Under the pieces are notes generated by a model. It was not told where the DNA came from. It did not search any database and saw only the letters and a list, made by a program, of their open reading frames with translations. DNA of 64,000 bases from Pseudomonas kilonensis (lineage in GTDB: Bacteria; Pseudomonadota; Gammaproteobacteria; Pseudomonadales; Pseudomonadaceae), in assembly GCF_001269885.1 (NCBI RefSeq), contig NZ_LHVH01000016.1:62001-126000 (forward strand). Reading direction: 5' to 3'. Positions 44,081 through 50,508 of the stretch are shown piece after piece. The position numbers were made by a program, and so were the translations under genes. Position 1 is the first letter of the stretch, and each line of letters begins with the position of its first letter.

Positions 44081-45028
44081 TTAAATGCCTTTCGGTAAGT
44101 ATTCGCTCTGGTTCTTCAGCAGGGCGAATACCACTCGGGCAAGCTTGCGGGCCAGTGCCACTAATGCTTCGGTTGTGCTGAGTCCCCGGGCCCTCAGTGC
44201 CTCATAAAAACCCTTCCATGCCGCTGTGCGCCTCGCCGACATCGCGGCGTTATGCATCAATCGACGTGCCTCTGGGTCACCTCGCTTAGACAAGCAGCGG
44301 CGTCCCTTCTTTTTCCCAGAATCCGATATACGCAGGTCTAGGCCCAGAAAAGCGATGAAGGCATCGGCATTTCTGAAATCTCCACGCTGAAACGACGTGA
44401 GCAAACGGGCACCGCTCAATAGGCCAATGCCTTCGACTTTCATGCAACGCTTGAGCTGAGCGCCCAAGCCAGCTGCTTCCAACTGCGTCTGGATTGTTTT
44501 CTCGAGCAAGATTTCCAGTCGTTGCATGGCCTTTATCTGGTGCTCAAACGCCGTTTTGAGCAACGGTTCGTTGGACCAACTTTGCTTGAGGCTGACACGC
44601 GCCTGGACCAAGGCTGCCCGGCGCCGGAAAAGGCTTATAAGACGGCAATACAGGGGCGAAGGCGGAGTCCACGGGTGCAACTGGTGGCCTTCGTTGTTCA
44701 AGTAGCGAGCCAACAACCGAGCATCCAGCGCATCGGTTTTAGCGCGAACTTTCACACCTTTGCGGTAATGGCTGAGCTCGTAGCCGCCGATCATGTAGAT
44801 CACACAGCCTTGCGCATAAGCCAGGTCGGCGAATTCCTGGTGATAGATATTGGTGGCTTCGATGGCGACATCCACTGGCGCGGGCAGCTCCTTGAGCCAC
44901 TTCTTGATCGCAGCTTTGGTGTTGGGGATCGCTTCCAGTCGATCTGTTTCTGCGTGATAAATCACTAACTCATCTTTGGCGACATCAACACCCACGATCG
45001 GCTTTGCGACAGAAACCGGCATTGCCAT
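44081..45028 (-). CDS. IS110-family DEDD transposase (bridge-RNA-guided recombinase)
   Basis: 315 aa, full length. The RuvC-like DEDD residues are Asp15 (IVGVDVAKDE), Glu57 (VAIEATNIYH), Asp99 and Asp102 (KTDALDARLLARYL). The C-terminal transposase_20 domain has KVEGIGLLSGARLLTSF, then FIAFLGLDLRISDSGKKKGR and KRGDPEARRLMHNAAMSA, with the probable catalytic serine in the SDSG region. There are no stops or frameshifts, so it may be active. IS621 relatives use a bridge RNA from the 5' end of the element; a candidate is present. Confidence 0.93.
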   Translation of the reverse strand: MAMPVSVAKPIVGVDVAKDELVIYHAETDRLEAIPNTKAAIKKWLKELPAPVDVAIEATNIYHQEFADLAYAQGCVIYMIGGYELSHYRKGVKVRAKTDALDARLLARYLNNEGHQLHPWTPPSPLYCRLISLFRRRAALVQARVSLKQSWSNEPLLKTAFEHQIKAMQRLEILLEKTIQTQLEAAGLGAQLKRCMKVEGIGLLSGARLLTSFQRGDFRNADAFIAFLGLDLRISDSGKKKGRRCLSKRGDPEARRLMHNAAMSARRTAAWKGFYEALRARGLSTTEALVALARKLARVVFALLKNQSEYLPKGI

Positions 45029-45059
45029 TGAAAATCCTCCGGGCTAAGGTTTGAACACT

Positions 45060-45215
45060 TGAAGGGTTCACCCAGAGGCGCAGGCTTGTTCCTATCGTCG
45101 GTCTAGGCCAGATGCATTCTTTATCGGCGCTTGGGTGAAAGGAGGAGGGGTGAAATCTCCCACGGTCTGTACTGCGGCTAACAGTCAGAATCGAGCTTTG
45201 TCCCTCCTCCTCCCT
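45060..45215 (-). ncRNA. Candidate bridge RNA of the IS110 element
   Basis: Minus-strand sequence folds into two loops. Target loop: a 9-bp outer stem (45202-45210 with 45141-45149), guides AAGCTCG (45192-45198) and GTGGGAG (45157-45163), and an inner stem TCTG-ACTG/CAGT-CAGA with a one-base bulge. The first guide equals the left half, and the second is complementary to the right half, of the 14-nt REP target AAGCTCGCTCCCAC. Donor loop: an 8-bp stem TTCACCCA/TGGGTGAA (45132-45139, 45067-45074), with AGAAT (45116-45120) equal to the element's right end and ACAAG (45085-45089) complementary to its left end. Confidence 0.75.
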
Positions 45216-45233
45216 TCAAGTCCTACCATACAA

Positions 45234-45316
45234 GCGAGCTTGCTCGCGATAGCGGTGGATCAGCTGACATCGATGCTGAATGTGCCGACGCCATCGCGAG
45301 CAAGCTCGCTCCCACA
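45234..45316. repeat. REP pair, interrupted on its left by the IS110 element
   Basis: GCGAGCTTGCTCGCGATAGCGG faces CATCGCGAGCAAGCTCGCTC. The missing left tip (CTGTGGGAG) is on the other side of the element at 44049-44057. Confidence 0.88.
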
Positions 45317-45360
45317 CTGAATCGAGGATGAACCTCGGTTTCTCGACTGCCACCCCCCTC

Positions 45361-45442
45361 CTGTGGGAGCGAGCCTGCTCGCGAAGGCGGTAGATCAGCT
45401 GGCATCAATGCTGAATGTGCCGACGTCATCGCGAACAGGCTT
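45361..45442. repeat. REP pair with lost right tip at the island edge
   Basis: GTGGGAGCGAGCCTGCTCGCG faces CATCGCGAACAGGCT, after which the REP decays into AT-rich island DNA. Marks the left end of the island. No gene is seen between 45443 and 45586. Confidence 0.75.
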
Positions 45443-45586
45443 GCCAACTCCCTCTCTGCAAAAAAAAATCTATTTGGCAGCGATACACTGCTACCCACTC
45501 ATGCAGGCCTTTTCAGCAATTCCAACTTCTTTATTTTCAGTAAATAAATCGGGCATCCCTCAGAGGTTGCCCCGCGGCCCCCTGAC

Positions 45587-45823
45587 TTACGAGGCCCATT
45601 GAGCTTTTTCAGGATATACACCTTCCTTCCATAGCCTCGCCAACTTCATGCTTGCTCTCTGCGACCATCCTCCGTCCTGGTCTAGTGGGCACGCAGAAAG
45701 TACCGTCAACGTTCCCCGTACTTTGTTTAGCCTAAGAATACCAACGTCCATATCCCGCCCAAAAGAGTAATCAACGTACTCCTCGGTATCAGCAATCTTG
45801 TCCATTTCAATGTAAAAGGCCAT
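45587..45823 (-). CDS. Small hypothetical protein, 78 aa
   Basis: MAFYIEMDKIADTEEYVDYS, then FGRDMDVGILRLNKVRGTLT and an end with QRASMKLARLWKEGVYPE. Not recognised. It is acidic, cytoplasmic and AT-rich in codon use compared with the core genes. GGGA lies ten bases upstream of the ATG. Place and size are as for immunity proteins of secreted toxins, but this is inference from context. Confidence 0.6.
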   Translation of the reverse strand: MAFYIEMDKIADTEEYVDYSFGRDMDVGILRLNKVRGTLTVLSACPLDQDGGWSQRASMKLARLWKEGVYPEKAQWAS

Positions 45824-45989
45824 ATTTTTCAGTCCCTTCTTAATTACTTCAGCAGCGGACTTGGATATCGAGGAAAACCGGGGGGCAGAACACGATTTGA
45901 ATTCACCAATAATCTCCCCCCATATTCCTGGTCTGCCCCAGCCTGTCCTCGTTCCGACGAATCGGGATGCTTGCAGTCTCGGTGCGTCG

Positions 45990-46280
45990 TTAGCTATTGG
46001 AGTGTTTTGATTCCCCGGGTCTAACCGTCATGACTTTCACTACATCGTCAATCACTGCTTTGCTCATCTCCATTAGATAATGAGCGGCCCAGGCATGACG
46101 GTCCGTCTTCCTTTCGAAGGTTGCGTCCTCTGCAAGCCGGTAGGCGAGATGTAAGAGATCTGACGCTTGTTGCAACGCTTCATTTAACGGGACACCGCCA
46201 TTAACACGGAACAGCGGACGATCGGAGCAATAATGGAATGGGGTGTAGCCGATAGTTTTTGCTGCTGCTTGTTCGGTCAT
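45990..46280 (-). CDS. DUF3077-family protein
   Basis: 96 aa: MTEQAAAKTIGYTPFHYCSD, then LFRVNGGVPLNEALQQASDL and an AWAAHYLMEMSKAVIDDVV helix. This matches the small pseudomonad DUF3077 family, function unknown, often near mobile or prophage DNA. GGAG precedes the ATG at 46280. A complex inverted-repeat region lies just upstream. Confidence 0.78.
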   Translation of the reverse strand: MTEQAAAKTIGYTPFHYCSDRPLFRVNGGVPLNEALQQASDLLHLAYRLAEDATFERKTDRHAWAAHYLMEMSKAVIDDVVKVMTVRPGESKHSNS

Positions 46281-46422
46281 TTGCGATCTCCACTGACTGA
46301 GATGCAGCAGGACCGCGATACAGAGCTGCGGAGCAGATGAGGCCATTTGCTTGATCTATTGATATGCATTGTTCAACTCCCTTGATCCGAAGAGCTGCCG
46401 CATCCGTTACCAAGCGAATGGG

Positions 46423-46614
46423 TGGCAGCTGTGCGCAGGTTGGTAAACCGGGGAATCAAGGAAACCGGCACGTCAGAAAACGTCCCACGCACAGCTGCCA
46501 TAAAACAAAATCGCAGGCCTGAAAGCCTGCAATCCTGTCCGTGCACTGTTACGCCTTATTCCACCGGGTTACCAAGCCCGGTCGCTGAATGTGCAGCGAC
46601 ATCCAGAGCGTAAC
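46423..46614. ncRNA. Structured element of nested inverted repeats (candidate RNA)
   Basis: Perfect arms TGGCAGCTGTGCG (46423-46435) and CGCACAGCTGCCA (46488-46500) enclose ACGT...ACGT. GCAGGC/GCCTGC follows (46513-46530). Then GTTACGC (46548-46554) pairs with GCGTAAC (46608-46614) around two hairpins, CCGGG/CCCGG and GTCGCTG/CAGCGAC, making a three-way junction. It lies upstream of the DUF3077 gene. The 63-aa open frame here has no ribosome site. Direction of transcription unknown. Nothing else is seen to 46855. Confidence 0.5.
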
Positions 46615-46715
46615 GCGACAGAAAACCTCCGGCGAGAGGCTTAGGGCCAGAATAGTGCTTTTGGTGGGATTTTCAGAAGTTTCCTACGCGCGGACCCAAT
46701 GCTCGCAGTCCCTCA

Positions 46716-46733
46716 AGGGCAGACACGTTTTGC
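46716..46733. repeat. Degenerate copy of the island palindrome
   Basis: AGGGCAGACACGTTTTGC, near GGGGACAGACCACGTTTTC. Confidence 0.5.
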
Positions 46734-46855
46734 GGACGCGGCTCAAATTCTCGAAGCACCTTTGAGAGGCCTGAGCACGCGTTGCGAGCAGGAGTACATT
46801 AAGAGGCACAGGTAATGGAGTAGATTTATGGGGATCCCTCAGGATTTGTCCCCCG

Positions 46856-47278
46856 TTATCCTGATACCTCCGACTGGCAAAACGTATCGCTCACCGAAGT
46901 GTCGATGATGATCTCGAAATGATCTTTGTCATGCTTGACTACCGGTGAAACTGAGCTGATTAGCTTGAGTTCAACGAGCTTCCCACAGATCTTGATCTTT
47001 TGGCGATTGAATGACCTTAGCTTCTCTTCATCAGTGCGATTTTCGACGTACGAACTGAAAATTTCTCGCTCGCTCCCTCCGCTCTGGACAACGTTAGGAC
47101 AAGACGTAGCTTCGAAGTCTTCACAGTAAGCTATTGGCACTGCGAGTTTATTTACAATGCGCAGCTCGTATAAAAAAACTTGCTCTTCCAGATTCTGTGC
47201 CAGAAAACAACCAGATAGCACCAGCGGCAGACCCAACGTTTTAAGGACGTTTAGAGATATAAATAAGATTTTTGACAT
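46856..47278 (-). CDS. Small lipoprotein, 140 aa, paralogue 1
   Basis: Signal peptide MSKILFISLNVLKTLGLPLV ending in the lipobox LSGC, so it is a lipoprotein. The rest: QVFLYELRIVNKLAVPIAYC, ATSCPNVVQSGGSEREIF, KICGKLVELKLISSVSPVV and HDKDHFEIIIDTSVSD. A paralogue with the same plan is at 51028. Start MSKIL is taken from agreement between the two. Paired cysteines suggest a disulfide-bonded envelope protein. A periplasmic immunity lipoprotein is possible from context; function unproven. Confidence 0.7.
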   Translation of the reverse strand: MSKILFISLNVLKTLGLPLVLSGCFLAQNLEEQVFLYELRIVNKLAVPIAYCEDFEATSCPNVVQSGGSEREIFSSYVENRTDEEKLRSFNRQKIKICGKLVELKLISSVSPVVKHDKDHFEIIIDTSVSDTFCQSEVSG

Positions 47279-47362
47279 CGTTCTCACTCGCAATAGATCA
47301 TTCAGATTTTGTGCCGCCAGAAAAATTTTTGTAAAGGAAACCGGGAATAAACCACGATTACC

Positions 47363-47382
47363 GAAAAACGTGTTCTGTTCCT
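47363..47382. repeat. Copy of the island palindrome
   Basis: GAAAAACGTGTTCTGTTCCT; reverse of GGAACAGAACACGTTTTTC. Lies at the 5' side of the IS5 remnant. Confidence 0.6.
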
Positions 47383-47396
47383 AAGGGATCCCCTGA

Positions 47397-47678
47397 ACCT
47401 ACGATGCTGAAGCTCTGCGCCGCTACTGTGACCGTTACCGGATGCATCCAATAATTCCTCTGCGACCCATGAAATGCAAAACCAAGCCCGGCCTGCCCAG
47501 CTTTTTGTATCGGCCAAAATACCGGCCGCGAAACATCATCGAACGCATGTTCGGCTGGCTGAAAGAAAGCCGCTGCATCGTCACACGCCTCGACAAGCTC
47601 GCGAAAAGTTATGCTGCGGTGGTCTCGTTAGCTTGTGCTATGCGGTGTTTGCGACATTCCTTTTCGTACAGAGCCTAA
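47397..47678 (+). pseudogene. IS5-family transposase remnant (C-terminal fragment)
   Basis: Reads YDAEALRRYCDRYRMHPIIP, then YRPRNIIERMFGWLKESRCI and CAMRCLRHSFSY. This is the end of an IS5-type DDE transposase, with the final catalytic Glu in the NIIERMFGWLKE helix. An in-frame stop is just upstream, and the N-terminal two thirds are gone. No terminal inverted repeat is seen. Confidence 0.88.
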
Positions 47679-47935
47679 CTCTCCAGGAAGACCTCGACGT
47701 TGACCGCCCCAGTCTTGCGATCAACTCGTGATCGACTAATCACCTTTGCGTCCAACGGCTGCTCGGAAGGTATGTATATTTCAAACACGCCCTCGCCCTC
47801 AGTTTCGAATTTCCCCAGCGTCCAATTGGACTGATCCTCTTTCGACGGTTCCGGATACTCACTTAACGCCAGACGCGTAGCCTCCTTAGCGATTGGCTCC
47901 ATTTCATCCAAGCTCATCAACCTCTTCATCACCAT
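47675..47935 (-). CDS. Small hypothetical protein, 86 aa
   Basis: MVMKRLMSLDEMEPIAKEAT, then RLALSEYPEPSKEDQSNWTL and a strand-rich end, FEIYIPSEQPLDAKVIS. Three in-frame starts lie close together (GTG 47944, ATG 47935, ATG 47929); 47935 has GGTGG upstream. The C-terminal end overlaps the IS5 remnant by four bases. An immunity-like protein is possible; not recognised. Confidence 0.55.
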   Translation of the reverse strand: MVMKRLMSLDEMEPIAKEATRLALSEYPEPSKEDQSNWTLGKFETEGEGVFEIYIPSEQPLDAKVISRSRVDRKTGAVNVEVFLES

Positions 47936-48134
47936 GGCTTCCACCCATTCAAGCTATCACCGTTCGGAACAAATATGCCTCGTTGCCCCATAGAATTGAA
48001 CGCAAGGATACGCCAGGTATCGAGACGCATGCTCTGCGTGGCATATGGAGAGTCCTTTCGTACAAGTCGGACCAAAAACTTAGTCAACTCCAGAAGAGAC
48101 AGCGCCCTTTTCTATTCCATACTGTTTCAGTCAA

Positions 48135-48413
48135 TCAAAATACATCACAGAAGACTTGGTCTGCCCGCACTGCCCCAAAGCTGCCAACGAAAACTGGTTT
48201 TCGCCATATAACAGACTGCAACGAAACCGCCATCTCTAATGCAACCTTCGAATAATTCACACCACCATCAGAAGCCGGCTGCTGTTTCAATTCATCTAAC
48301 GCATACACAACACTAGCTTTGTAACCAGGCCGAAACAACCGAGCGTCTTCCCTGTCATTGACATAAATACCAACAGCTCGCACCGAGCCGTCTTTTAGCT
48401 CTAAATCAAGCAT
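48135..48413 (-). CDS. Hypothetical protein, 92 aa
   Basis: MLDLELKDGSVRAVGIYVND, then FRPGYKASVVYALDELKQQP and a helical end up to RADQVFCDVF. It starts nine bases after the stop of the next gene upstream, so the pair is one transcript. Not recognised. The last dozen residues overlap a palindrome copy at 48148-48168 and may be foreign to the original protein. Nothing can be read with confidence between 47945 and 48134. Confidence 0.5.
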   Translation of the reverse strand: MLDLELKDGSVRAVGIYVNDREDARLFRPGYKASVVYALDELKQQPASDGGVNYSKVALEMAVSLQSVIWRKPVFVGSFGAVRADQVFCDVF

Positions 48414-48422
48414 ATTATTCGC

Positions 48423-48698
48423 TTAATGCTTATCTTGCCCTGCAACATAAGCCCGCAAAATGACGCCAGAAACGAATAACAGCGGCATTTGTCCTTGGCG
48501 GACGCTATCCCACCAATCTACTGATCCAAAAAGCCCATAGGTTCCTTTAAGCCCCATAAGCGGGCGAGTTCTATCCAATGTTAAAGCTTGAGTCAAAGAT
48601 ACTCTTTCGTGATCTCTTTCCAAGTCATGCTCAAGACGATAAATCGACCTCATTGAATTATCATCTTCGCTCAAGCCAAAAATAATTGGAGAATTCAT
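48423..48698 (-). CDS. Hypothetical protein, 91 aa
   Basis: MNSPIIFGLSEDDNSMRSIY, then RLEHDLERDHERVSLTQALT and a tail with LFGSVDWWDSVRQGQ and LLFVSGVILRAYVAG. GAGGG lies upstream of ATG 48698. Not recognised. It is coupled to the 92-aa gene that follows; the two look like a two-gene unit or two parts of one split gene. Confidence 0.5.
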   Translation of the reverse strand: MNSPIIFGLSEDDNSMRSIYRLEHDLERDHERVSLTQALTLDRTRPLMGLKGTYGLFGSVDWWDSVRQGQMPLLFVSGVILRAYVAGQDKH

Positions 48699-48875
48699 CC
48701 ATCCAACCCTCAAAATAAATAATATTTTTTATCTCCAAACTCAGAATCTACTTTGCGCAATGCTTTTACCCGACAATCGCTAGCATTCTATTTAGCCTTT
48801 AAAGAGCGTAATAAAGCGTTAATAGCACTATTTCAAGTGAGCTAGAATTTTACCCCCCGTTGAGCCCTCTTGATC

Positions 48876-49151
48876 TTATTCTACGACCAACTGCCAACCT
48901 CCACTTCTTGCCTCTTCTTGCGTCAGATCCACAACATCTCTTATTTCAAAAGCCTTTTAATCAAGATTCGACTGTTGATTTAGCAGCTTACGCTCACAAA
49001 CTATCGTCAGAGGCTGTCGAACCTTATCACCAGAAACCGGATAAAATCGTTTTCCGATAACATCAACATTTGAGTTACAGCCTTTACAAGCGAGAATCGT
49101 AACTCCATCTGACAACTCAAATTTTTCGACCACGCTCATTGTAAATTTCAT
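48876..49151 (-). pseudogene. Small gene interrupted by an in-frame TAA
   Basis: MKFTMSVVEKFELSDGVTIL, then ACKGCNSNVDVIGKRF and up to QQSNLD, where a TAA (48957-48959) stops it at 64 aa. The same frame goes on as KAFEIRDVVDLTQEEARSGG and WQLVVE to the next stop at 48876. A CAA to TAA change would explain it, giving a 91-residue protein before. The family is unknown; CxxC may bind metal. If the stop is read as real, a truncated protein is made. Confidence 0.6.
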
Positions 49152-49293
49152 TTATTAGAGCCCTATCTTTCTGTTGCCTTCTGACTTCTCAAGTGCGTTG
49201 GTCGCCGTGATCCAATCTGAAAATCTCGCCATCGGCAAAATCCGTCATCACAACGCTACCAATAACAATATTATCTTTATCACGCTTGACATG

Positions 49294-49653
49294 TCAGTAG
49301 TCAATTCGCAGCTCACCTCGCTTGCCTAAGTTAACAATACGGACCAACTGAAATCCCATTGGAAGTACCTTATCTCGAATCAACTGGGAAACCGCATCTT
49401 CCAGAGCATCAGGTGTGACCAAGTCCGCTGAAATGTGAATCCAGTACGGTACGTTTTCATGCGCATCTTCGTCTGAAATAGCGACGGAGAAAGTCATGCC
49501 ACCAAGGGAACCCTTAAAATAATAACCATCAATGTAATTACTGCTCTCGCGCTCTTCCCTATCATTAACGCCTAGGGCGTCAAAGAATTTTTTCGCAAAT
49601 GGTCGCAGTTCCACGCGACCAGGGTGCACACCAAGCAGGTTTACATATTGCAT
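49294..49653 (-). CDS. Hypothetical protein, 119 aa, immunity-like
   Basis: MQYVNLLGVHPGRVELRPFA, then KKFFDALGVNDREERES, YYFKGSLGGMTFSVAISDED and a C-terminal LEDAVSQLIRDKVLPMGFQL. Start ATG 49653 has AGAGG upstream. The alpha/beta composition and place are those of small immunity proteins; not recognised. After the stop the frame stays open for 36 more codons (HVKRDKDNIVIGSVVMTDFA and on), perhaps an old longer end or a piece of another gene. Confidence 0.55.
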   Translation of the reverse strand: MQYVNLLGVHPGRVELRPFAKKFFDALGVNDREERESSNYIDGYYFKGSLGGMTFSVAISDEDAHENVPYWIHISADLVTPDALEDAVSQLIRDKVLPMGFQLVRIVNLGKRGELRIDY

Positions 49654-49708
49654 TGAATTCAACCTCTAGGAACGATTGGTTTCACAACAATTGACAGCTG
49701 AAATTCCT

Positions 49709-49727
49709 CAGGGACAGACCACGTTTC
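49709..49727. repeat. Copy of the island palindrome
   Basis: CAGGGACAGACCACGTTTC, abutting the stop codon of the gene fragment at 49728. Confidence 0.7.
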
Positions 49728-49928
49728 CTAATGGATCGGCTCCAAAATTTCAATTGGATACAGACCATCATCAGAAAGCCGCTTTAGCGCTTTCTGAGTA
49801 GCATCAACATAATCAATTCCAGACGCATAGCAACTTACATATGCCCCAGAAAAATCAGACGGCATGATTGACGACTCAAGCGGCCGAACATGAAAAGGAA
49901 TAATAAAATCATCGCCACCTTTACGCCT
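49728..49928 (-). pseudogene. Gene fragment, N-terminal half of an immunity-like protein
   Basis: Open frame reading DDFIIPFHVRPLESSIMPSD, then FSGAYVSCYASGIDYVDATQ and KALKRLSDDGLYPIEILEPI, ending right at a palindrome copy. No good start: ATG 49865 lies inside the conserved part. The missing second half resembles the fragment at 50005-50150, which continues the family but lies upstream of it, in the wrong order. Confidence 0.55.
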
Positions 49929-49940
49929 CTACTTAAGGAA

Positions 49941-49961
49941 AAAACGGAGACAGACTACGTA
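49941..49961. repeat. Copy of the island palindrome
   Basis: AAACGGAGACAGACTACGTA, just upstream of the N-terminal fragment. Confidence 0.6.
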
Positions 49962-50004
49962 TCCAAACCAAGACAGCATCGCTTTCCGGGCGCCCCGGTC
50001 GGCC

Positions 50005-50150
50005 TTACTGAGCTCCCCGTACGATCATTGCTTCAATTTCATCAGAAAACGTGGTCTGTCCCCGTTTCTCGCAAACTCAAGTTGCGTTGGCAGAGAATCA
50101 AAGTGATCTGCCCACTGCTCTTTTATGTGCTCGGACCAGTCTTCATAGGG
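50005..50150 (-). pseudogene. Gene fragment, C-terminal half of an immunity-like protein, split by a palindrome
   Basis: Reads YEDWSEHIKEQWADHFDSLP, then TQLEFA, at which point a palindrome copy (50045-50070) shifts the frame. Taking out about 26 bases at the palindrome restores LEFSDEIEAMIVRGAQ and a stop at 50005. It begins at the end of the 80-aa gene at 50143. It looks like the second half of the family whose first half is at 49728-49928. Confidence 0.5.
50045..50070. repeat. Best-conserved copy of the island palindrome
   Basis: GAAAACGTGGTCTGTCCCCG, then TTTCTC: near-symmetrical arms AAACG-GG and CC-CGTTT. It interrupts a reading frame. Confidence 0.75.
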
Positions 50151-50385
50151 AAGCGACTTTCATCAAATAAATTCGAGTTTCAACAAGACGATTTCGCACT
50201 TGATTCACATCAAAAACAAAATCTCCACCTTCAGGACGATAGCACGCCAAAACTTCCACCGTCGCTTGCAAAAAATCATCGTCTGGATAAGCGTTATCAA
50301 TCAACACTTCTAAACGATTAGCAGCTTCAACACTTGTATCTCTCCCATCAATAAAATGATCTAACAACGTCACTATCACTTCCAT
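50143..50385 (-). CDS. Small hypothetical protein, 80 aa
   Basis: MEVIVTLLDHFIDGRDTSVE, then AANRLEVLIDNAYPDDDFLQ and DFVFDVNQVRNRLVETRIYL. AGGGGAAG precedes the ATG, a strong ribosome site. Helical and acidic, as in small CdiI/immunity-type proteins; not recognised. Its 3' end joins the C-terminal gene fragment. Confidence 0.62.
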   Translation of the reverse strand: MEVIVTLLDHFIDGRDTSVEAANRLEVLIDNAYPDDDFLQATVEVLACYRPEGGDFVFDVNQVRNRLVETRIYLMKVASL

Positions 50386-50508
50386 ATTAACTTCCCCTTG
50401 ATAAATTAAAGCGGAAATCCACTCTCACTTCTAGCTCAGCAAAAAAATCGTGCCATACTGGAAAACAGTGACCGCGTGCCGCTATCCGTCTCCGCGCCTC
50501 ATACCACC

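Larger units (their letters stand above)
44058..45234 (-). mobile_element. IS110-family element (IS621-like group) inserted in a REP
   Basis: About 1.18 kb. On the left CACTGTGGGAG (to 44057) and on the right CGAGCTTGCTCGCG (from 45235) join into one intact REP; the two-base core AG/CT is at both junctions. Near each end is an inverted TATGGTA (44062-44068 and 45224-45230). The joined ends would read GAATCTTGTAT, sharing ATCTTGTAT with the IS621 donor site as I recall it. The noncoding end is about 200 bp upstream of the transposase gene, as in the IS110 group, and only about 23 bp downstream. Confidence 0.88.

Noticed and set aside
44050..45166. GTGGGAGATT at 44051 and its inverse at 45157 as terminal inverted repeats of the IS
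   Set aside because: The left copy is REP flank plus the first bases of the element, and the right copy lies about 70 bp inside. It is better explained as a guide sequence than as a terminal repeat.
46422..46613. 63-codon plus-strand frame upstream of the DUF3077 gene
   Set aside because: It coincides with the nested inverted-repeat element, has no ribosome site and no protein-like pattern.
48860..49060. 66-codon plus-strand frame
   Set aside because: Antisense to the interrupted small gene at 48876-49151, whose reading is more protein-like.
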